Shown piece by piece: positions 47,920-58,086 of a stretch of DNA of 64,000 nucleotides (within the stretch, counting starts at the first letter, position 1; every line of letters starts with the position of its first letter). The notes beneath the pieces are model-generated. The model was not told the origin of the DNA. It saw only the letters and a list, made by a program, of their open reading frames with translations, and searched no databases. This DNA is from Ambrosia x helenae (taxonomy: Eukaryota > Streptophyta > Magnoliopsida > Asterales > Asteraceae). A program made the position numbers and the translations under genes. The stretch is from the NCBI GenBank assembly GCA_030844895.1, contig CM061224.1:26617992-26681991 (forward strand), given 5' to 3'.

Positions 47920-50504
47920 TGTCACACCCTCAAATTCCACTTGCGGGGTTTTACCGCGAGGCGCATGACAAACCAGGATTAAAGTCAACGGTCACAATAA
48001 ACAACACTATATGCATAACACAAAACCCAAAAGATATAATTATAAAAGCATAAACTGTAGCGGAAGCTTTAAATGTTTACAACCCAAAAGACATAGTTCA
48101 AATGTTTAATGAAGACCATGCTCTAAACCCTAGACGCCCGTGCCGACTCGTGCGCCTAGATCCAGTTGTTGCTACCTTAGCGACCTGAGAAAAACATGCC
48201 AAAAGACGTCAACATATAATGCTGGTGAGTTCACAGGTTTGTTCAAAAATGTTATCCAAATGTTACCATGTCCATACTATATCAATGCTACCAAGTACGC
48301 TAGCTAGGCGTATGTTTTATTACTACTACGATTGGAAACCATTACTGGACACGTTTAGCAATGTTTAGCATGTTTAGCAGCCCGTAATGTTCAGCACGAT
48401 AATGTTCCTGTTCGAGACAATATGCACCCGCCCGGCCCTCCAAGCCGACGAGTGGGGCAGGTCACGCCCAATAGATCTATCCACATTTCCCCCGTTGTGC
48501 AACCCCGCACATTCATGGTTTCCCCCGGGACTTTCAAAAGATCGCATAGTACACAAGTTCAAAACCATAGTATGACATATGTTACCAAAACAGTTTAGCG
48601 CATGTTTTCTCCCCCAAAAGGTAAAGCAGTAAAAGTGGGGCCGTGAACTCACCTTAGATTGCGTTCCTCAAATGTAAGTAAAAGATGTTTAGCCCTTGAT
48701 GATCCCTCTACGGAGATCTATCAAAATGTTCACATAAGTGTTCCGACTAATAACCATAAGGTTATCTAGTCCCCGATTGTCCAGATCATAACCAAGTATG
48801 TTTTTAAAACGTGTTTACGTGTTTAACCGACACACTAGACCGACCCGACATCCCGTTGGTGACCCATTACCCTAACTAATCAAGTACACATAGATTACAC
48901 GCAAGGTTCAAGCATAAAACACTTAGTTTGTATCAAAAATCTCATTTTTGTTAACGTAGGGTCGAATGTGACTGTAAGTGGTCGAAGGTGTCCTTATTTG
49001 GTCGAATGTGTCTTTGAAATTCCACCTTCGCCCCTTTTCCTCCCACCTTCGCCCACTTGTAGCACCTTCGCCCCTTCAGCTTCCAGGTTCGACCCCTGGA
49101 ATCCACCTTCGACCGTTCGACTGGTCGAAGGTATTCCAGGTTCGCCCCTGATGTCAAATTTTTCCAAAAACGCGTCGAAAAACATCCGAAAACATCACGA
49201 AACATCATGAGTTACAGCAGTCAAGCATCATTAATATATTCCTACGAAACCCTACCAATTTTACCCCAAAATCTATCCGTTTGACAAGTTTCCTAAAATA
49301 GTAAATTATGGAGATGTCACATCATCATGCATGAAAATATTACCCAATTAGGAAACTTTCTGAAATCGATCAATAATCAGTTTATCATACTCGAACCATC
49401 ATGAACAAGAAACCCCTATCATAACCTTATCATAATCATCCAACAACAAACCCTAAATCTAACTAAAAACCCCTTTAATCGCCAAAACACCATCAACAAT
49501 CAAAGGTAACATGTTTCAATCATAACCCATCATTAATAACAGCCCTAGGTTGTTGTCATATCATCTATACAACAAGTAATCATCAAACAATGCATAATAT
49601 CATACTAACACATGTTTATTTGCATAAAAACTAATTGTTTATGAATAGGTTTTGGTTAGGAAAGGTTTTTATTCATAAAATAGGTTGATATCAGATCTGG
49701 ACCCTTGGGGTTTAGATTAAAACAAGTCAAAATTGTTTAAAAAGGATTTGTAATGAAGAACACACCTTAGATCTTCACTTGTAATGATTTAGAGAGTTAG
49801 GTTATGAAAAACAAGCTCAAAAACTCCTTCCCCAATGATAATAGCTGATAGAGAGTGTTTGGAGGCGTTTAGGGTTTGTGAAATGGTGAAAAATGGCTAA
49901 GGATGGTATTTATACCCAGTCCAGGTTCGCCCAGTTTATGTGGTCGAATGTGGAACTTTTCCACATTCGCCCCTTTTTAATGGTCGAATGTGGAATCTTT
50001 CCACATTCGCCCACTTTGTTTCCACATTCGCCCATTTCTCAAGTCCCATTTCCACATTCGCCCATTATTTCCACATTCAGGTCATCAGCACTTTTTAACA
50101 CATGTTAACAGCACTTTTAACACATGTTAACCTTTTTCCAGTTTGTCGTGTTTAACGCATTCTAACACATCTTAACACATAAGCATGCATCCATAGTCTA
50201 TACTTAGCATGTTTAGGCACGTATAATCATTTGTACATCATTTAAGCAAGTATAAGCATACAATTCACCACACGACCCATAATCTACACATATACTTAAT
50301 TAGTTCATGTAATGTCACCAACGACGGAACCCGGTACTAATGTATTCCCAAAACGACTCCCAATGATCCTCCAGATCATTGACCCTGGACAATCCTAATT
50401 TGACCCGACTCAACTGACCCAGTTAAGTTTGTTTATAAACGTTTCTCGCTAAGGTAGGCTTAGATGTTACTATTATGTTTAAGCCGAACATGCCGGGTGT
50501 CACA
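47920..50504 (-). repeat. 5' LTR of element 2
   Basis: Matches 29343-31925 with small differences (for example CTACGGAG versus CTACCGGAG near 48708). Its outer edge is followed by the TCGTT duplicate at 50505-50509. The primer-binding site lies at 47904-47916. Confidence 0.92.
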
Positions 50505-50509
50505 TCGTT

Positions 50510-50868
50510 TCACATGAATATGTACTGCATGTACTCCGGTGGGTACCAATCTACTGATAACCTGCTCGATACACCATTCTGGTTATGTTATCCGTTTTTT
50601 TCAACTGCTTAACAAGTTTTTTGGTTAATGTTTCCTGATTTGTCGAAATTTATAACTATTTAATCATATGATGTTATATTCGTTTTTTTGTATTTTATTA
50701 TTTAGTGTTAGTCGATTTTATACGAATTGCCATAATAGACATGCGTTTTTATTTACATTTGTTTGTTTTCAATACATGTGATTGTATACATACTTATGCT
50801 TTTAACCTTATTTCTAACCTTCAAATGAATGCAGCCTTTTGCCATCCTGCCGATTACTTAGCAAAAAA
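50510..50868 (+). other. Right part of the 5' UTR intron and leader of the single-B3 gene
   Basis: AT-rich intron-like sequence ends in the acceptor TGAATGCAG (50833-50834). The next exon is 50835-50871, whose last three bases are the start codon. No other gene is seen. Confidence 0.4.
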
Positions 50869-51462
50869 ATGGTAAAACACTTAGCGTTTTCTTTATTTTT
50901 ATATCTATTTTTTTGTAAACATACAATTTACGCTTAACTGTATAATTGTTTAGGCTAACCAACCCCATGTTGAGGTGATTGAAGTTTCAAGTGACTCGTC
51001 TGACTTTAGCGATTGGGATGAAAGCGATTCAGATAGCGGCATGCACGATTTGGGTTTATGTAATTGGGAAGCTGCTCCTGAGATTGATTCCATTGTCACA
51101 AAAGTCACATACAAATTTGTGAGTTTTTATTTTGTCAATAGTAAATTTTAATCTCTAAGTATTTTTATTAACAAATGTGAGCTTTTAATTCACTTAATAC
51201 ATGCAAATGTTTATGTGTTTTGTTGCAGCGCCTTCCAGTTGCTTTTGCAAGGCGCCATCACTTCGAAAAGAAAGCGACCGTTTTTGTCCAGTTTGAAAAT
51301 GGACCGTGTATGATTAGAAGAGTGCTGGTTGAAGGAAGCGGGACTAAGGTAAGGTATTCGTTGAACAAATGGAAGTCAAGAATGAAAAGGCTTGGGTTAA
51401 GGAATGGCCGTCGCTATAAGCTTACGTTTTACAAGGGCATTTTGGTTTTCTCCATGCCTTAG
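50869..51462 (+). CDS. Short protein with one B3-like domain
   Basis: Exons 50869-50871 (ATG only), 50954-51118, 51229-51462; 133 residues. A Ser/Asp/Glu-rich N-terminal half (VSSDSSDFSDWDESDSDSG) precedes a basic B3-like domain (about residues 48-133) with FRLPVAFARRHHF, WKSRMKRLGLRNG and KLTFYKGILVF. The intron after the KF codons, phase 0, matches the intron before the last domain of the B3 gene at 54939 (VDNKF|RMKKHW), so this gene resembles a detached C-terminal B3 domain of that gene. The start codon occupies the last three bases of its exon. A role as a small DNA-binding regulator is inferred from the fold only. Confidence 0.65.
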
Positions 51463-52430
51463 CTAAAGGCATGCTAGGTTCTATGTTTTTAGTTTCGTCA
51501 TTTGTCGCTGAAAATGACGATATCGTAGTAGATGAAATATAACATGACGTTTATGTACGTTAAGTGGTCCCAAATTTTGGTTGTTTATTACGATGGGTAC
51601 CCGTTTTGTAATAGGAACTTACTTATTATGAATGACCTTCATGTTTAGGTGTTAACTTATATCCGAATATTAATGAATGAATCGGTTTGTAGTATGTATG
51701 CCTTTTTAAATTTTCACCAACCTATGTATTCATATTAACAATAGATGATGCTATAAGTGTTCACCTCTTTCAAGTTTCTATACACTTATTAGAAACAATC
51801 AATTTAATATAATAATACAACCGCGCCGTGGTTATGCGTTTTGGTACATTGAGCATTTTCGTGTTATAACCCTTTACTGAAAATTAATAGTAAGTAATTT
51901 AATTAGGCAAAGATCATAAAGATACAAATTTTTATTTTGGTAACTATTAATATTTGTCATCAACTAATTTTACAATTGACTACTAATAACCGATTCCTTT
52001 GACTTTGACAACTACAATTTTGTACAATTATACATAAATATATCCCCATTATATTTGGTAAATTTGTCATCAACTAATTTTACAATTGATACTAATAACC
52101 GATTCCTTTGACTTTGACAACTACAATTTTGTACAATTATACATAAATATATTCCAATTATATTTGGTAAATTGGAAAAGGGATTTTATGTTTTAGAAAC
52201 TTTCGGTTATTTATGATTATAAAGAATTTCGGATTTATTTTGTTATTAAAAAACTTTACAAAAATATTTTTATTCACCTCTATATAATACTTATTCAACC
52301 ATGAATATGTAATTCATTTAAAAGTCTTTTCACTTTTGAAAACTAGGTTTCAAAATTACATAAACTTATATAATTTATTTACGTTTTGTCTTTATTTATA
52401 CTAATTTGTTTTTTAATTTTTTTAGTTGTC
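51463..52430. repeat. Spacer with a 110-base tandem duplication (51953-52172)
   Basis: TTTGTCATCAACTAATTTTA starts at 51953 and again at 52063, with the following ~100 bases nearly identical. The rest is AT-rich spacer. An acceptor TTTTTTTAG at 52416-52424 suggests a 5' UTR intron for the zinc-finger gene. Confidence 0.75.
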
Positions 52431-52835
52431 ATGGATAATAGAACCGTTCAAATGGTAGCCAACGGTGCAGACTTGCATGAAATCGTTTACTGTTATGTAT
52501 GCGATCTAAACTGTATTGACCATGCTCAATACATTCAACATTGCAATGGCAAAAAACATCGGGCAAAGGTATTACATTTACGTTGTTCGTTTAATATGTT
52601 GCGCATTCCTTTTGCCATGATATTTTAATATACGTATTTTTTTTTTTTGACATTCAACAATGTTATGTATTAATGTCTGTATTTGTAGATTGGGCATGCG
52701 TATGGTCAAGATTTGTTCTACTATGGAGTTTGCAACATCCAATGTACCAGCATGGATAACTTGAATGACCACTTTGCAGGAAAGAAACACATTAAGGCGA
52801 TAAAGGCCCAAGGCTTTTTTAACGTTATGGAATAA
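52431..52835 (+). CDS. Small protein with two JAZ/U1-type C2H2 zinc fingers, second degenerate
   Basis: Exons 52431-52568 and 52689-52835; 94 residues. Finger 1 is C-x2-C-x12-H-x5-H (C21, C24, H37, H43) with the NGKKH signature of U1/matrin/JAZ fingers, which usually bind double-stranded RNA or RNA-DNA hybrids. Finger 2 has C61, H74 and H80 and the same GKKH signature, but the first ligand is Tyr58 (TAT where TGT is expected). Each finger occupies its own exon, and the two are alike (VCDLNC/VCNIQC), which suggests an internal duplication. The start is the first ATG after a probable 5' UTR acceptor. The RNA-binding role is inferred from family only. Confidence 0.7.
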
Positions 52836-54938
52836 GATATTCTTATATCTTATAATGTCGCATCTTTTAATTTTAGATACAATAATTGTTTTCAATAACA
52901 AATACTAATTACCGTTTTTCACTTGATGCATCTATTTTTCTATATTCCATAATTTTTTAGATAATGTTATTTACTATGTTCATTTTGAAGCATTCATATT
53001 TTTATTCCGTCGTTTACATACTTAGGTGTCCGATGTTTGACACTATGTAAATATATCAAAATCTTATGATTTGTTGATAACCAAGACTTTGTTTTATACC
53101 AAAAGTTTAATTGATATTCCAATTAAAACAAACCAGTTTATATAAAAAATTCGACCCAATTAGAATAAATTCCATAATTTGAGTTGTATTGAAGAAAAAA
53201 CGTGTAATACATATGACTACTTTTCGCTTTTGTTTCCTCAATCGGATGTAAACTCATTAAAATACGATGGTTTGTGTACCTCAGACACAGTTTCAGGTAC
53301 ATACATCGATAAGTTTTCTCTACGTTATGAATGATATTGTTAATAATAATATTATTATTGTTTCAATTATACATTGTTACTTAATAACTGAACAGTTGCA
53401 TTCTAAATTATCATATGTAACTGCAGTTAGTGCATAAAATTATGATCAGTTTATGTATGTTCATATCCTGACACTTTTTTCTCGCCAATCTTTATTACAT
53501 ATACAGTTTTCATAAATAGTATGTCATAATTGTGTATACGTTAGACTAAATCTGTAAAATGTTAATTTATAAATGAAGAACTAGATAACGAGTAGAGTGC
53601 CTTGAAAAACACCCGTGAAAAACAAACATCGTGTGAAAGGTTGCAGGACAGATTCTACATAAACAACAGATATAACAGATATAGCAAATTGTTAAATTAT
53701 GTGACGATTATTATAAAAAATTTTTTTTGCTGAAATATAGTTTACTAAGCTTGCAATACAAATATTTTTTTCTGCAATTACACTAACTAAATAAGCATAT
53801 AAACAAGATGTAAAAAAGTATAATAAAACTGACCATTTAACATAATCATTAAATCTGCACAACCACCTTGCCATTTATCCGACATTAAGGAACCTTAAAT
53901 TTGGCAAATTTGATGCATTCTAAGTTTAATGTTTAAATCTTAACCTATTTCAAATTCCTAATCGTTGACTAATTTAATACAAACTCTTACAATTCGTATC
54001 TTACTTCGAGCCAATTAAGACAGTAAAATCAAATTCATTAATTAAGCTTTCCATCTATACAACGTATTGAATTCATTACCAAGATAAATGTTATACTACA
54101 TATAAATAAATTAATCATAACAATTTTTCAGCGATAATTGTAATGTATTTAATAGTCATTTAAGTCTAATTGAATGTTACATTTATTTTATTTAAAATCC
54201 TAAAATCGACCCATATTAGTCTTACCGAATTATTTTTAGAAAACTATAAAAACCGTGGAACATATTATGGTAACTACTTATTTGAAGAAAACATACATAT
54301 AATTCGCACATATTACTATAACTCACTTATTTTAAGAAATTTATCATAAAAGCCATTTAAGTCAATTAACTAATTTTTAGAACATAACCTTACTATCGCC
54401 CAATATAATTGAAACCGACATATTTCTTTAAAACAGTACCCCATATTTAGCTAAGTACTTATTTTAAAAATCAATCATATAATCGGCCAAAATTACTCTT
54501 CCCAACTTATTTTAAGAAAATTATCATAAAAGTTATTTAATTCAATTAACATATTTTGAAAACACTTCCTTAATATCGGCCCATACTATTGTTTAACCTA
54601 CTTTTTTCTTTAAATATACAGTTGATTGTCCTTAAAAGCCATTTAACTCCAAAGTCTAAATATCATCCATAATTTTAAAGCTGAGTTACAAACCTTTACA
54701 GTTTGAATCAAGGTAATTCTATATCCATCTTTTTAACTTTCTTTACGTGTACCCTAACAAAACAACCAAAAAATTACTTCAACTTTGGATATAAGTATAC
54801 ACGCCTAAACTTGAACTTCCATTGATAATAAGGTTTCGACCCATATTATATATTACTTTAGTGTTGTAGTTTTTTATATTAAAAATAACTCTAATATTCT
54901 TAATTTTTTTGTCCACTTTAGAATACAAGATAGAGAAG
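52836..54938. other. Gene-free AT-rich spacer with degenerate repeats
   Basis: I find no gene. At about 54230-54620 a unit with CTTATTTTAAGAAATTTATCATAAAA and TTCAATTAAC recurs at least twice with drift. The rest shows no clear structure. Confidence 0.5.
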
Positions 54939-56751
54939 ATGGTTTATGGTTTTCTTATTAAGTGCGCCTCTGAACGAGACAATTCATGCGTAAGTTATTC
55001 TAACTTATCTTTTGCTATTTTTTTTAAATTATTTTTTTTATTTTTTCAAATTATTGAAGCTTTTTTTTTTTTGTATCTTGGACTTTAAGATTAATAAAAC
55101 AATCTTTAATAAAGTTTCAATCCTGTTTTTGATTTCGTGAACCAAAAGTATTTTTTATGGGATTTATATGATGATCCAAGTAGATTGCATTTATAAATTT
55201 AGAAAACCGATCGCCCCGTTTTTACACCTTCAAAACCTATTATTTTGTTTAAGATATTTCATAAATAAATATAAACTTGTATTTCTGTAAAATATATTTG
55301 TTATTGTTAGTAAAGTAGTTACGTCTATGTAAATGCTTTTCAAAAGAAGCATATAATCAAAATTTCAGATTATAGACATAGTCCATAGATCATATATTTC
55401 ATTATTACATAACTGTTAATGTTAAAATGATGTATATTGTTATATATGTAGCCGTTGCCACGACAATATGGACAGTGGATTCAAACGTACAATTATCCAG
55501 ATTCACAAGCAAGGATTATAACACTTGATAACAAAGTGTTTGATGTTCATATTAAAGAAATATCAGGATTTCATTACATATGTGATGGTTGGACGAATTT
55601 GCGGAAGTCATTGGGCCTGTTTTCATTTTCTAGGCTTATATTCCAGTTTGAAGCTAACATAAAGTCATTTAGGCTAATATATTTTTATCAAAACGTACCG
55701 ACAGCTCCTGGTCAGTTCTTCTATTCTAACTTCAGCATGTCGGATCAATCTCGAACACAACTGGTATTAGTTTTTAAAATTGTATCGTTTTTTAAAAAAT
55801 TCATTAATACTGTTATTATTTTTATGATTCTAACTTTGTGATATTGTTACTACAGTTTATTGATATGTTTTTTTTACCATCACAAGATGAATCGACAATT
55901 ACCAGTTGGCACCATTCATATCCGTACTCATCCCAATCGTGTCTGGGAGGCCAAAATGGAAAAAATTGATCTGGTTCCAAATATAACTAAAGGATGGAAT
56001 AATATTGTACGTGATTTGAACTTGACTGAAGATCACTGGATTGTATTTGAAATGCAAGATTTACATAACTATGACATGAATGTCTTTCTTCTTAACCAAC
56101 TTAATCCTCCTCCAGAAGCATGTTATGTTGATGTTAAGGAAGAAATTCATAATGGTAATCGCTACATACTATTTCATATATAATTAGTGGATTAATGATT
56201 ATTATTTTTAATTAGTTTCATTTGTACGTTTTATAACTTATTACTTTGTTTTTCCACTACATATGTTGTAGATGAAGCAATTAATGATCATACAAATAAT
56301 TTAATGGATGAGGATGTTAATGAAAACTCTGTTTCCACACCAGATGAAGGTGTTCATGTGGTATTTCGAGTTGACAATAAATTTGTAAGTTAATTTTTTT
56401 GCATTAACATCTTTATTGTATTTTAATTCAATTTTCTTTTGTCTTATTATATTTCATTAAATAATACGTGTAATTATAATTTTTTTTGTATAGCGAATGA
56501 AGAAACATTGGGCTCAAAAACATGGATTGGACAAGAAGGTCGACATAACAGTCATAGATAACGATGGTGGTATCTGGTATGTTAAGGTTAGTATTGAACT
56601 TGACAAGGGGAACGAACGCTATTATATACCAGGGTTGAGGTCTGTTGTTAAAGATAAGAAGCTTGCTTTTGGAGATCATATGGAATTCATATTCTTCGCC
56701 GTAAAAAAGGAGTTTGTTTTGACAAACATAGTCACAACAGCCAATCATTGA
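54939..56751 (+). CDS. B3-domain (REM-like) protein, second copy of the cassette
   Basis: Model: 54939-54989, 55452-55763, 55887-56154, 56272-56384, 56494-56751; 333 residues. Repeat 1 (about residues 15-105) has FHYICDGWTNLRKSLGL. Repeat 2 (about 122-190) has VWEAKMEKI and NITKGWNNIVRDLNL, the B3 GW hallmark. An acidic linker (LMDEDVNEN) precedes repeat 3 (about 235-333) with VVFRVDNKF, WYVKVSIEL and LAFGDHMEFIF. The acceptor of exon 3 is uncertain: 55886 keeps frame, but the nearer one at 55855 would open a different frame that soon stops. The start of repeat 2 may therefore be eroded. It shares layout with the B3 gene at 11293 and precedes the second RPA70-like gene. Confidence 0.68.
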
Positions 56752-58086
56752 CTTCACTTTATCATCATCAATCTTGCGTTTATTTTTTAAAGTTTGTTTT
56801 TTTCCTTTATGTTCATGTACTCTGTTTTTCAGATTTTAACTATTATCCGTATTATTTGCAATATATTTGCTTATTTTGTAATATTTTGGCTATTTTTTTT
56901 TAATGTGTCTTATAATATGTCTTAACATTGTTGTATATAACGTTTTTCATTCCACATCATTGATATTATCTAACACTAATTTAAAACTCAATATTCACAG
57001 GTTTTTAAACATAGGTTAATGACAAATAAAAACCTTTACGCAACATACGATTTTAATGTCATTAACGTTAATAATAATCATAAATAATATTATTATTTTT
57101 CTTATTTAATTACAATCATGTATTTGCATTTAACAAATTAAACAATCATTCATCAAATAAATATTGGTAAGTTCGGTATGTAAAGTTTATCACAAATTCT
57201 CAATTAATTCTCATATCATTTTTTGTTTCAATCAATCATTATGAGTTTCCAAAAAATGTTACTATATTTAAATTATGGCAATTATTATGAAAACCTATTT
57301 ATTGCTTGACATACGCCAGTTAATAAAGGAATGGTTGACGCTGACTTAATTAAATCAATACATAACGGTATAAAAATACTAACAATGCTAATTAACCTCC
57401 ACTATTACATCAATTTCTTATTATTGAATTGATTGGCAAATATTATGAATGTCATTCCTTTGATTTCGTAAATTTCAAATATGTGTTAATGTCAATTCGT
57501 TTTAGAAACAATCCTTATAAATTAAATATATCATATAAAATTAGAAACAATTAGTTAAATACAAATCCCTAAATTTTTTTCCGAATTTATTTATATTACT
57601 ATAAAGTATAATACTATAATTATTTGTCGTATACCATTATGTATATAGTATTATCCGAAATTTTGAGTTATGAATTCTGATTTAATTATCTATATAGTAT
57701 TATCCGAAATTTTGAATTATGAATTCTGGTTTAATTGTGATATCACTATTTTTTTATCAATGAATCAACACATATCCCTTCACAATGTTGACTATATTCT
57801 AAATTTTAATTATGGCAATGCTATTGACCCATTTAAGTTAAATTAACTAATTTAATGATCGTGCTAATTATATTCAATTTAACAAAATTTCATAATGAGG
57901 GTACCCTCTATATTTACTTGTCTTATTTTTCATAACAAACCACCTCAACTTCCTCACTATTGCATACATTACATAACATCACTATACTGTTAGTTTTACA
58001 AAAAGATTTCTTAGAGTTTTTTTTTGTTTAATCTATTCTTGATATCATTTATAAATACATATTTTTGTTTTTTTTTTCATAGATCA
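56752..58086. other. Spacer between B3 and RPA copy B, with one shared repeat unit
   Basis: No gene. At about 57335-57435 lies one copy of the unit tandemly repeated at 12850-14280. At about 57647-57740 a stretch with TTATCCGAAATTTTGARTTATG is duplicated in tandem. An acceptor TTTTTTTTCATAG (ending 58082) lies four bases before the next start codon. Confidence 0.6.

Larger units (their letters stand above)
29343..50504 (-). mobile_element. Element 2 (outer): Ty3/gypsy chromovirus split by element 3
   Basis: LTRs at 29343-31925 (3' LTR in element sense) and 47920-50504 (5' LTR) bound the nest. The 5-base TCGTT flanks it exactly (29338-29342 and 50505-50509). The primer-binding site is at 47904-47916 on the minus strand. 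The coding region is broken twice: by element 3 within gag at 46330/35768, and by a one-base deletion in the integrase region near 32805. The two LTRs differ at roughly ten sites by eye. Its LTR is closely related to that of element 3 and shares its U5-end sequence with element 1. Confidence 0.92.

Noticed and set aside
29343..50504. Endogenous pararetrovirus origin for the gag-pol genes
   Set aside because: Long direct LTRs, target duplications, an integrase and a chromodomain-like tail all point to Ty3/gypsy retrotransposons.
55856..55886. Frameshift in the second B3 gene at its T8 run
   Set aside because: Using the acceptor at 55855 gives a frame that stops, but the acceptor at 55886 after the T-rich tract keeps frame, so a frameshift is not required. 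It remains possible.
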